Part shown: piece by piece, positions 7,304 through 13,433 of the stretch | How positions within the stretch are numbered: the first letter of the stretch is position 1 | Layout of the letters: every line of letters starts with the position of its first letter | Origin: an uncultured Actinomycetes bacterium | GTDB lineage: Bacteria > Actinomycetota > Thermoleophilia > Solirubrobacterales > Thermoleophilaceae | Length of the DNA: 17,578 nucleotides | Assembly: GCA_946481495.1 (NCBI GenBank) | Contig: CAMLNW010000023.1 | Coordinates: 1-17,578, forward strand | Reading direction: 5' to 3' | Made by a program: the position numbers and the translations under genes | Notes under the pieces: model-generated | Seen by the model: only the letters and a program-made list of their open reading frames with translations | Told to the model about the DNA's origin: nothing | Databases searched by the model: none

Positions 7304-7588
7304 ATGGTGACCCGATTCCTACTGAGCGAGTTCGGCACGTCGTTTGCGACGCGCGGTCGGGGGCAGGAGCTCCGCGAGCAAGCACTAGAGCGCGCGGGTG
7401 GTTCCTCGACGCTGATCGTGGACTTCGCCGACGTGCAGCACGTGAGCTACTCGTTCGCGGACGAGTTTGCTGGCAAGCTCGTCGCGGGGGGCGATGATCT
7501 CGCGGTGGAGATCACGCATACATCGGAGACTGTCGGCCGCACGGTCGAGGACGCAATGCGGCGTCGCACGGCGCCGCTTGCCTGCTAG
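7304..7588 (+). CDS. STAS-like (DUF4325-type) protein
   Basis: A 94-residue protein. The segments SFATRGRGQEL (13-23) and LIVDFADVQHVSYSFADEF (37-55) match the DUF4325 STAS-like pattern, in which a short beta strand (hhhDFxxV) is followed by SFADE. Some members sit beside or are fused to GHKL ATPases, so it probably partners the upstream gene in a switch resembling SpoIIAA/SpoIIAB; that role is inference. Ser48 and Ser50 are candidate phospho-acceptors by position only. ATG 7304 is preceded by GAGGAG about 5 nt upstream, a strong ribosome binding site compared with that of its partner, so it may be made in excess. Confidence 0.75.
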   Translation: MVTRFLLSEFGTSFATRGRGQELREQALERAGGSSTLIVDFADVQHVSYSFADEFAGKLVAGGDDLAVEITHTSETVGRTVEDAMRRRTAPLAC

Positions 7589-7607
7589 CCGGCCTTCCTC
7601 ACCGGCT
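7587..7607. terminator. Weak hairpin between convergent island genes
   Basis: AGCCGG (7587-7592) pairs with CCGGCT (7602-7607) around a 9-nt loop, overlapping the stop codon of the STAS-like gene. It could end transcription from both the STAS-like gene and the convergent antitoxin-like gene, but the stem is short and has no T-run. Confidence 0.25.
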
Positions 7608-7659
7608 GCCGGCGCATTACCCAACTGATCGACGACACACCAGGTAGAGAGGACTCGCC

Positions 7660-7998
7660 TCAGTCGTCGCCGCGCGAGCGATGAACGGCGGCTACGACGT
7701 TGGGCATCGGCTCGCCGGTCAGCGTCTCGCCCCAACCGGCCGGCAGCGGCGCCATCTCGGGCTTATCGACGGGGGTCCGCGCGGCCATCTCGTCCAGGTT
7801 GGTTGCCCGGTAGTCGATCGCTGCCTGGACTTGCTGCTCGGTGAGGTTGAGCAGTTCAGCGGTCGCGCGAACTGTGGCCTTGCCGTCCGGGTGGCTGTCG
7901 ATGGTTTGGGTTACCTCCCAGATATCTGGGCCGCCTACCAACGCGGCTCGAGGTCCAATTGGTCCATCGCGGAATGTGATCTCGGGAAACTCGGTCAT
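7660..7998 (-). CDS. DUF433-like antitoxin, orphan
   Basis: This 112-residue protein opens MTEFPEITFRDGPIGPRAAL and continues VGGPDIWEVTQTI; the segment ATAELLNLTEQQVQAAIDYRATNLDEM (66-92) is a helix-turn-helix-like stretch of the kind found in DUF433-type antitoxins that pair with DUF5615 PIN-like RNases. The toxin normally follows directly, but downstream on the minus strand there is only the 3' end of the convergent STAS-like gene, and no PIN-like ORF is seen. It is therefore an orphan antitoxin, possibly an anti-addiction module or a leftover. The ATG at 7998 is the natural start. The family assignment is from memory of motif style, not a search. Confidence 0.6.
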   Translation of the reverse strand: MTEFPEITFRDGPIGPRAALVGGPDIWEVTQTIDSHPDGKATVRATAELLNLTEQQVQAAIDYRATNLDEMAARTPVDKPEMAPLPAGWGETLTGEPMPNVVAAVHRSRGDD

Positions 7999-8091
7999 CT
8001 CGGCTCAGGACTGGGCTTTCCGCAGGAGGAGAGTGTGCGTAGGGGCGGTGTTGTCTGGAGCAACTGGGCGACACGGCTGCAGCAGCCAGCA

Positions 8092-8099
8092 TATACGCT
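8092..8099 (+). promoter_or_regulatory. Candidate -10 region (TATACGCT) for the winged-HTH gene
   Basis: TATACG overlaps TACGCT (TANNNT, 8094-8099). Transcription would start near 8106, just before an ATG at 8108 that opens a 22-codon frame (MSKLGSRLCRTRPPFHVPKR...) ending at TAG 8174-8176, 3 nt before the GTG of the HTH gene. This may be a leader ORF or simply a 5' untranslated region carrying the operator-like dyads. Confidence 0.35.
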
Positions 8100-8147
8100 G
8101 TCTCGCGATGTCGAAGCTCGGTAGCCGCCTCTGTCGGACGCGGCCGC

Positions 8148-8172
8148 CGTTTCATGTTCCGAAACGTGGAAC
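8148..8172. promoter_or_regulatory. Two overlapping inverted repeats upstream of the winged-HTH gene
   Basis: CGTTTC (8148-8153) and GAAACG (8161-8166) form a dyad with a 7-bp spacer. GTTCC (8156-8160) and GGAAC (8168-8172) form a second dyad, also with a 7-bp spacer, interleaved with the first. They lie 8-32 bp before the GTG at 8180, an expected place for autoregulation by the HTH protein. The GTTCC/GGAAC arms recur in the hairpin at 8864-8882. Confidence 0.5.
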
Positions 8173-8179
8173 GTAGGCT

Positions 8180-8721
8180 GTGCTCAGGGGCCAGGATGTT
8201 GTCGTGCTGTTGAAGCTGCTCGGCCGGAGCGAGCCGGTGGGTGCGCGCCAGCTCTCGGCTGAGCTCGGCTTCAATGTCGCCGGTACTCATCGCTCCTTGC
8301 GCCGCCTCGACGACGCCTGGCTGCGTTGGGGGATGCGCCGGGGAGTTCACATCCCGCACGCCGAGGAATTCCTCATCCACGCGGTGAAGTTCTACTTCCC
8401 GGCTAGGCGCGGAGGCGAGGTGCCGGGGATCCCGACTTCTTGGGCTGCGGAGCCCTTGAAGGGTGAGCTGGCGGCTACGACCGATCTGCCGCCTGTGTGG
8501 CCGCTCGCTCTTGGCAAGGTGCGTGGCTCTTGTTCGAGCCGCTGCATCCCATGGTTCCCGATGCGGCGAAGTCAGACCCGGAGCTGGCAGAGCGCCTGGC
8601 GCTGGTCGACGCGCTGCGGAGTCGTGAGGGTGCGCGCGTCAGGAATTTGGCCGAGAGGCTCCTGAAGGAACGCATCGATGTCGAGGCTGGTCTGCTGCGC
8701 GACCACTTGCGCTCGAAATAG
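8180..8721 (+). pseudogene. Winged-HTH regulator gene with a 1-nt deletion
   Basis: The first frame encodes MLRGQDVVVLLKLLGRSEPV and a winged-HTH region (about residues 1-65, with ELGFNVAGTHRSLRRL as the recognition part), then a conserved-looking middle (EEFLIHAVKFYFPARRGG, IPTSWAAEPL, LPPVWPLALGKVRG). At 8525-8527 the sense shifts by one base and the natural continuation LLFEPLHPMVPDAAKSDPEL runs in another frame to TAG at 8721, ending AERLLKERIDVEAGLLRDHL. Restoring one base gives about 180 residues. Unrepaired, the first frame goes on to 8665 with arginine- and tryptophan-rich sequence that looks out of frame. The family is a common HTH protein I cannot name. Its stop is followed by 330 bp without genes. 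Confidence 0.75.
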
Positions 8722-8796
8722 AGCAGAACGCGCTATTTCGAACATCTCCCAACCGCCACGGCGCGATGCGGCTCGCTGTGGCCGGTTCAGCCCGCC

Positions 8797-8828
8797 GCAT
8801 GTATCGCGTATCGATACGCGATACATGC
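8797..8828. repeat. Perfect 32-bp palindrome
   Basis: Bases 8797-8812 are the exact reverse complement of 8813-8828. The left arm reads GCATGTATCGCGTATC. It has TATCG repeats inside it (GTATCGCGTATCGATAC) and an inner palindrome CGTATCGATACG. There is no loop, so a DNA-binding site for a dimer or pair of dimers is likelier than an RNA hairpin. Possible roles are an operator, an excision or resolution site, or an origin element. Confidence 0.9.
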
Positions 8829-8863
8829 CCCTCATCCGGGCCGGTCTTTCTCGAAATCAGGCC

Positions 8864-8882
8864 GTTCCGCTGTCAGCGGAAC
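8864..8882. repeat. Inverted repeat with 8-bp arms
   Basis: GTTCCGCT (8864-8871) and AGCGGAAC (8875-8882) pair around GTC. A further GCGGAAC lies at 8893-8899, the same orientation as 8876-8882 and 17 bp on. The GTTCCG half-site also appears at 8156-8161 upstream of the winged-HTH gene, so one protein may bind both places. It could alternatively act as a terminator for the HTH transcript, though no T-run follows. Confidence 0.5.
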
Positions 8883-8937
8883 AGGGGAATTCGCGGAACT
8901 TCGCCGGCGGTCTCCCGGACCGGAGGGCCGGATCGGT

Positions 8938-9026
8938 GGGCAACAAAAGGGCAACAGGCCCCACAGAACCCAACGATCCCCAACGAACTCGCCCCGCCGA
9001 CAACCACTCTAGAACGCACCCCAACG
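8938..9026. repeat. Arm-type direct repeats near the right attachment site
   Basis: GGGCAACA occurs at 8938-8945 and 8949-8956 (period 11). CCCAACG occurs at 8969-8975, 8979-8985 (period 10) and 9020-9026. Helically phased short repeats within about 115 bp of the core are what tyrosine integrases use as arm sites. The reading as integrase sites is inference. Confidence 0.5.
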
Positions 9027-9051
9027 CACTCAAACGCCCCTCAGGCCGGGA

Positions 9052-9093
<42 letters not shown>

Positions 9094-9106
9094 TGAGGAG
9101 GGTCTG

Positions 9107-10222
9107 CTAGGGCGAGACTGGCGCGGCCAACGCCGCCGCGGACGGCCGGGCGAGCGCGGCGAGCAGATCGGCTTGAGTGACCAGACCGACCAGTCGCCCG
9201 GCCGGGTCGACGACCATCGCGGCATGGCGGTGCCCGTCGGTCAGCGGTCCGACGAGCTCGGTTGCGGGATCGGACGGTGCGGCGGTGAGCGGTGGGGCCA
9301 TCACGTCGGCGACGGCGCTCGCGGGTCGGGCGAGCTCGCGCAAGCCGACGCCGCCTAGTGGTCGTCCATCCGCGTCGAGCACCGGCAGCAGGCGGACGCC
9401 GGAGTCGAGCAGCAGGCGGCGGGCCACGTCCGGGTCGGCGTCGCGGTCGACGGAGATCACGTCGCGCGACATGATCTCCGAGCATGTCAGGTCGGCGCGC
9501 TCGCGCGTGAGCACCCGCGCCTCGAGCTCGTGCAGCAGCAGCTGGAGATCCTCGCGGTCGATGTCGAAGGTCTCGCCCATCTGCGCCAGCACGGCGTCGA
9601 CGTCGGCGGGGCTGGGTCCGACGCGGTGTGAAGGCGGCGGGTCGTCGGTCGTCGTTGGCGCCGTCGTCGGCGGCCGATGCGGATAGGCGTGCCCGGAGAG
9701 CTTGTGGAACGCCCAGCCGGCCACGACCAATGCGAAGGCGTCCGCCGCGACCGAGGTCAGCGGGAAGAGCCAGTCGGCCGACTCGACCGCAGGTCCGCCG
9801 AGCGTCGCCAGCAGCGCGGCGGCGCCGCCCGGAGGGTGCAGGCAGCGCGCGAGCGACATCGCGCCGATCGCGAGCGCGACGGCGAGGCCGGCGGCCAATG
9901 CTCCGCCGCCGAGCGCGTGTGCCACGCCGACCCCGATCAGCGCCGACAAGGCATTGCCACCGACCACCGGCCACGGTTGCGCCATCGGGCTCGCCGGCAC
10001 CGCAAAGACCAGCACGGCCGAGGCGCCGATCGGCGCGACGATCCATGGCGACGTCGTCCCATCGCCGTGGAGCGCGATGCCCACCAGGCCCACGAGCGCG
10101 ATCCCCACGCCGGCGCCGAGACAGGCGATCGCGCGGTCGTGCGCGGTGGCGCCGGCCAGGATCGGCCTGAACAGGCGCCGGTCCCGCCGGTGCCGCGATA
10201 GCGGAAGTCGGCCCGGTCTCAT
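9107..10222 (-). CDS. HPP-family membrane protein with two CBS domains
   Basis: This 371-residue protein has an N-terminal HPP domain with about four to five hydrophobic helices (residues 33-172) and the family motif CLHPPGGAAALLA (HPPGG at 129-133). A linker rich in proline and threonine follows, and then two CBS motifs (about 246-300, starting TCSEIMSRDVISVDRDAD; and about 303-358, starting VADVMAPPLTAAPSDPATEL). CBS pairs usually bind adenosyl nucleotides and gate the attached domain. HPP proteins of this form are proposed membrane transporters (nitrite transport is reported for some plant and cyanobacterial members); the substrate here is unknown. The gene converges on the island's right end. 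Confidence 0.88.
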   Translation of the reverse strand: MRPGRLPLSRHRRDRRLFRPILAGATAHDRAIACLGAGVGIALVGLVGIALHGDGTTSPWIVAPIGASAVLVFAVPASPMAQPWPVVGGNALSALIGVGVAHALGGGALAAGLAVALAIGAMSLARCLHPPGGAAALLATLGGPAVESADWLFPLTSVAADAFALVVAGWAFHKLSGHAYPHRPPTTAPTTTDDPPPSHRVGPSPADVDAVLAQMGETFDIDREDLQLLLHELEARVLTRERADLTCSEIMSRDVISVDRDADPDVARRLLLDSGVRLLPVLDADGRPLGGVGLRELARPASAVADVMAPPLTAAPSDPATELVGPLTDGHRHAAMVVDPAGRLVGLVTQADLLAALARPSAAALAAPVSP

Positions 10223-10231
10223 CGGTCGCGG

Positions 10232-10237
10232 ACCCTA
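10232..10237 (-). promoter_or_regulatory. Candidate -10 box (TAGGGT) of the HPP-CBS gene
   Basis: On the minus strand TAGGGT fits TANNNT and ends 9 nt before the ATG at 10222, giving a leader of about 2 nt. No Shine-Dalgarno site is seen, so initiation is probably close to leaderless. Confidence 0.35.
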
Positions 10238-10317
10238 TCGGCGTCGCTAAAGGTTCTCGGCCAACGCTCCCAAACAGTGGCGATCGCACTCCGCGCGGCG
10301 GGAATCGGCGGGCCACG

Positions 10318-11037
10318 CTAGACGATGCCGGGCCGCAGCACCTCAGGGTCGTGGCCCGGCAGGACGGTGCGCCCGGCGTCGCGGAGCTGCTCGAGGCGCT
10401 CGGCCGATCGACCCTGCGCCGCGTGGTCGCCGAAGATCGGGAAGCGGTGGTCGTCGAGTCCGGAGGCGAAGTGGGTGACGTCGCCGCCGATGACGACGTC
10501 GCCGGCGCGGACGGACTGATGGCCCGGTGTGTGGCCGGGGGTCGACAGCAGCAGGACGGAGCCGTCGCCGAGCAGGTCGTGGTCGCCGTCGACTAGGCGC
10601 ACCTCGCGCGCGACGGAGTCGTAGTCGCGCGGCAGGAAGAAGTTGCGCGCGATGGCGTCGGCGTCGTGGCCGGCGTCCCACTCCGCCCGCTGGATCACGA
10701 GCGGGACCTCGGGTGGGACGAGCTCGAGGCCGCCGGCGTGGTCGAAGTGGAGGTGGGTCATCACGACCATCGCAATCGTGCCCAGGTCGACCTGGTCAGC
10801 GATCGACGCCTCCTGCTCGGGCACGAACGGCCCGAATGCGTCGGGGCGGCCGTAGTGGGCGGCGACGTCCGCGACCGCCGCCGGATTCAGGCCGGTGTCG
10901 ACGAGGATCCGCTCCCCGCCGGTCTCGACCAGGTATGCCGGCACGGGGAAGCGGATCGTTTCGTCGAGCGGGGCGTCGCGGCGGACGATCCCGGCGGGCA
11001 CCGTCAGCCAGCCGACATCGAGCAGTTCGACTCTCAT
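10318..11037 (-). CDS. Metallo-beta-lactamase-fold hydrolase, N-acyl homoserine lactonase-like
   Basis: This 239-residue dinuclear-zinc hydrolase has HLHFDH (H95, H97, D99, H100), H169 in TPGHTPGH, D186 in IGGDV and H229 in LPGHD, the full metal-binding set of the fold. The order and N-terminus (MRVELLDVGWLTVP, then PVPAYLVETGGERILVDTGL) resemble AiiA/AttM-type quorum-quenching lactonases, but related lactonases act on other lactones, so the substrate is not fixed. ATG 11037 is preferred over the longer open frame because the domain begins right there. The gene is divergent from a GlxA-like regulator, 103 bp away. Confidence 0.85.
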   Translation of the reverse strand: MRVELLDVGWLTVPAGIVRRDAPLDETIRFPVPAYLVETGGERILVDTGLNPAAVADVAAHYGRPDAFGPFVPEQEASIADQVDLGTIAMVVMTHLHFDHAGGLELVPPEVPLVIQRAEWDAGHDADAIARNFFLPRDYDSVAREVRLVDGDHDLLGDGSVLLLSTPGHTPGHQSVRAGDVVIGGDVTHFASGLDDHRFPIFGDHAAQGRSAERLEQLRDAGRTVLPGHDPEVLRPGIV

Positions 11038-11079
11038 GGCGGCGATCGAACCACGGGTCGGGCCGCACCGGGGAAGGCA

Positions 11080-11125
11080 TGTCCGAATACGAGGGGCATC
11101 CGTCCTTGCGGACATCTGCCGGACA
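11080..11125. promoter_or_regulatory. Cluster of TGTCCG/CGGACA sites between the lactonase-like gene and its divergent regulator
   Basis: TGTCCG occurs at 11080-11085, and its complement CGGACA at 11109-11114 and 11120-11125, the last two exactly 11 bp (one helical turn) apart. GTCC TTGC GGAC (11102-11113) also forms a small palindrome. Tandem sites one turn apart suit an AraC-family protein, so this is a candidate operator for the GlxA-like regulator controlling itself and/or the lactonase-like gene. Confidence 0.5.
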
Positions 11126-11140
11126 GGTCACCATCTCCCC

Positions 11141-12136
11141 GTGGCGCCGCCCAAACGCCAGGTCGTGCTCGTCGGCTTCGACGGCATGCAGCTGCTCAAC
11201 CTCGTCGGCCCGGCCGAGATGCTCGACGCCGCCACACAGCTGCTCGGCGACGGGCGCGGCTACCGCGTGACGATCGCGACGCCTGACGGCGCGCCGGTGC
11301 GCGGATCGGCGGGACTGCGGATCGCCGCCGACAAGCCGCTCGGCCACGTCCGCCCGCGCGCCGTCGACACGCTGATCGTCGGTGGCGGCATGCGCGTCGG
11401 CGAGGTCGCCGGCGACCAGCGGCTCACCGCCGGGATACAGCGCGTCGCCGCCGGCGCCCGGCGGACCTGCTCGGTCTGCACCGGCGCCTTCCTGCTCGCC
11501 GGCGCCGGGCTGCTCGACGGCAAGTCCGCGACGACCCACTGGGCGTTCTGCTCCGAGCTCGCCCGCCGCCACCCGCGCGTCGCCGTCGAGCCCGACCGGA
11601 TCTTCGTCCGCGACGGCGCGACGATGACCTCGGCCGGATCGACCGCCGGTATGGACCTCACGCTCGCGCTGATCGAGGAGGACCATGGCCCCGACGTCGC
11701 CCGCGCCGTCGCGCGCTGGACCGTCATGTTCCTCCAGCGGCCCGGCGGCCAGTCCCAGTTCTCCGAGCGGCTGGCGCTTCCGGGCGCCGTCGCCTCGCCG
11801 CTGCGCCAGGTCCTCGACGCCGTCGTCGCCGAGCCCGCCGCCGACCACCGCCTCGCCCAGCTCGCCAAGCGCGCCGCCGTCTCCGAGCGCCACCTGCGCC
11901 GCCTGTTCGCCGACCAAACCGCCACGACGCCAGCACGCTTCGTCGAGCGGGTCCGCGTCGAGGCTGCACGCGAGCGGCTCGAGCGCACTACCGCGCCGGT
12001 CGAGACCGTCGCCGCCGACTGCGGCTTCGGCAGCCCCGAGACGATGCGCCGCGCCTTCCTGCGCGTCGTCGGCGTCGGGCCGTCTGACTACCGCGCACGA
12101 TTTCGTTCAACCGGACTCCCGATTCAGGCGGCCTGA
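11141..12136 (+). CDS. GlxA-family transcriptional regulator (DJ-1/PfpI-like domain plus AraC HTH)
   Basis: This 331-residue protein has an N-terminal class-I glutamine-amidotransferase-like domain (about 7-180, starting VVLVGFDGMQLLNLVGPAEM) with the elbow CSVCTGAFLLAGAG (C113) and TTHW (H133). The C-terminal AraC double HTH (about 222-322) includes LAKRAAVSERHLRRLFADQT and ETVAADCGFGSPETMRRAFL. Members sense small molecules and activate nearby genes. The start is the GTG at 11141, which places VVLVGFDG at the usual position; there is no clear Shine-Dalgarno site and translation may be leaderless. Divergence from the lactonase-like hydrolase suggests that gene as a target. Confidence 0.9.
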   Translation: MAPPKRQVVLVGFDGMQLLNLVGPAEMLDAATQLLGDGRGYRVTIATPDGAPVRGSAGLRIAADKPLGHVRPRAVDTLIVGGGMRVGEVAGDQRLTAGIQRVAAGARRTCSVCTGAFLLAGAGLLDGKSATTHWAFCSELARRHPRVAVEPDRIFVRDGATMTSAGSTAGMDLTLALIEEDHGPDVARAVARWTVMFLQRPGGQSQFSERLALPGAVASPLRQVLDAVVAEPAADHRLAQLAKRAAVSERHLRRLFADQTATTPARFVERVRVEAARERLERTTAPVETVAADCGFGSPETMRRAFLRVVGVGPSDYRARFRSTGLPIQAA

Positions 12137-12256
12137 AATCCGCTTGACAACTGGCCTATAGCCTCAGCGCATGTCGGGTAAGACATGGCCGTCCGTACTA
12201 GACGCATAGCTCCCTGGCGCTATATGCCAAAAAGACCAATCCTTGCCGGGCTAGAT

Positions 12257-12269
12257 CAACGACAAGGGA
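12257..12269 (+). promoter_or_regulatory. Ribosome binding site of the secreted protein gene
   Basis: AAGGGAG lies about 6 nt before the GTG at 12276. It decides this start and contrasts with the leaderless-looking genes in the window. Confidence 0.5.
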
Positions 12270-12275
12270 GTTCAA

Positions 12276-12902
12276 GTGGGCGGACGAGTGCGAGTGACGA
12301 TGTTGGCGGCGGTGGCAACCGCAGCCGTGGCAATGGCCTCGGCGCCGGCGGCCAACGCCGGGGTGCTGGTGGCCTCGGCTTCGAACTGCGAGGAGCAGCA
12401 GCTCGAGCGGCCGTTCGCCCGCTGGCTCGATCCGCTCAGCTACCACCTGGTCCCGGACGGCACGTTCGAGCAGGGCGCGGCCGGCTGGAGCCTCTCGAAG
12501 GCGCGCGTCGTCGACGGCAACGAATCCTTCTACGTGCACGGGGCGGACGAGACGAAGTCGCTGTCGCTCCCGCCGGGCAGCGTCGCGACCAGCCCGGTCA
12601 TGTGCACCGGCATCCACAAGCCGTTCATGCGCTTCTTCGCCAAGAGCTCGGGCGGGCTGCTGTTGCTGTCGACGCTGTCGGTCGAGGTGCTGTTCGAGAC
12701 CGCGAGCGGACAGGTCCTCTCGCTGCCGGTCGGCGTGGTGCTGCCGAACACGAAGTGGCAGCCGACGGCGCCGCTGCCGGTGCTCGCCAGCCTGCTGCCG
12801 CTGCTGCCCGGCGAGGAGTCGCCGATCGCCTTCCGCTTCCGTCCGCTCGGCGGGGCGACGTGGACGATCGACGACGTCTACCTCGATCCGTCACGTCGCT
12901 GA
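12276..12902 (+). CDS. Secreted hypothetical protein
   Basis: This 208-residue protein has a Sec signal peptide (basic start VGGRVRVT, hydrophobic stretch MLAAVATAAVAMA, probable cleavage after ANA at residue 28). The mature part contains two cysteines (ASNCEE and PVMCTG) that could form a disulfide, a DGTFEQGAAGWSL stretch typical of beta-sandwich carbohydrate-binding-like modules, and a terminal WTIDDVYLDP strand. This combination is common in secreted beta-sandwich proteins, but no catalytic domain is attached and function is unknown. The upstream 139 bp contains TAGCCT (12159-12164) 6 nt before an ATG at 12171 that opens a 12-codon frame, MSGKTWPSVLDA. Confidence 0.75.
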   Translation: MGGRVRVTMLAAVATAAVAMASAPAANAGVLVASASNCEEQQLERPFARWLDPLSYHLVPDGTFEQGAAGWSLSKARVVDGNESFYVHGADETKSLSLPPGSVATSPVMCTGIHKPFMRFFAKSSGGLLLLSTLSVEVLFETASGQVLSLPVGVVLPNTKWQPTAPLPVLASLLPLLPGEESPIAFRFRPLGGATWTIDDVYLDPSRR

Positions 12903-13433
12903 TCAGTCGCTGACGACGACGACCTCGTCCGGCGCGCCGACGACGACCGTTCCCGCGAGCATGTCGTGCACGCCGCGGCGGCGGTCGTCGACGAGGATCG
13001 GCAGGAAGCCGGCGAAGAGCGGGATCGCACAGAGCGTCAGTGCGATCAGGCGGAGCAGCGCGCGAGCGGGGCGCAACGCCGAGCCATCCTCGGCGACGCA
13101 GACGCGGATGCCGAGCACACGGTTGCCTGGCGTCTGGCCGGTGGTGCACCAGAAGGTGACGAAGTAGGCGGTCGACCAGAGCAGGCAGACGCCGCCGGCG
13201 AAGCCGAACACGGCCGCCTCGACGCCGCTCGGGACTGAGAGGACCGACAGGATCAAGCCAGCCGCAGCTCCGACGACGACCGAGACGCCGCTGATGATCG
13301 CTGCGTCGAGCGCGAAGGCGAGCGCGCGCGTGACGAGACCCTCGTACTCGGGTGCACGGGGAATTGGCGCGACCTCCTGGGCGTGGTGCTGCGCGCGGGC
13401 GGCGGCGCGCACCCGGCCCGCGACCTCGTTCAC
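12903..13433 (-). CDS. RDD-family membrane protein
   Basis: This 176-residue protein has a short basic N-terminus and an RDD domain: RALAFALDAAII (R36, D43), a second long hydrophobic block, TPGNRVLGIRV, and a final helix followed by DDRRRGVHDMLAGTVVV. RDD proteins have two to three membrane helices and include proposed Na+/H+ antiporters; most are uncharacterised. The GTG at 13433 overlaps the upstream TGA (GTGA), which fixes the start against the longer open frame. It is the second gene of a two-gene operon. It abuts the convergent secreted-protein gene with no gap between stop codons. Confidence 0.87.
   Translation of the reverse strand: MNEVAGRVRAAARAQHHAQEVAPIPRAPEYEGLVTRALAFALDAAIISGVSVVVGAAAGLILSVLSVPSGVEAAVFGFAGGVCLLWSTAYFVTFWCTTGQTPGNRVLGIRVCVAEDGSALRPARALLRLIALTLCAIPLFAGFLPILVDDRRRGVHDMLAGTVVVGAPDEVVVVSD

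Larger units (their letters stand above)
8722..9051. other. Non-coding right end of the island
   Basis: No credible gene occurs on either strand; the open frames have unlike-neighbour composition and cross the palindrome and the tRNA copy. The stretch holds a 32-bp perfect palindrome, a 19-bp hairpin, GGGCAACA and CCCAACG direct repeats, and a C/A-rich, G-poor section from about 8955 to 9045. It reads as a recombination and control region next to the right attachment site. Confidence 0.7.

Noticed and set aside
7681..8176. Plus-strand open frames over the DUF433-like gene
   Set aside because: They mirror the minus-strand gene, which has a sensible start and recognisable motifs. Only the last 22 codons (8108-8176) are kept as a possible leader frame.
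8938..9026. CRISPR-like repeats
   Set aside because: The repeats are 7-8 bp, irregularly spaced and have no spacer-sized units; no cas genes are near.
9107..10316. Long arginine-rich open frames overlapping the HPP-CBS gene on both strands
   Set aside because: They are low-complexity Arg/Ala/Pro readings caused by high GC content; the 371-residue HPP-CBS frame has clear domains.
12215..12235. Hairpin TGGCG/TGCCA followed by AAAAA as a terminator
   Set aside because: It would need a T-run on the same strand; on the other strand no gene ends there. The stem is also only 4-5 bp.
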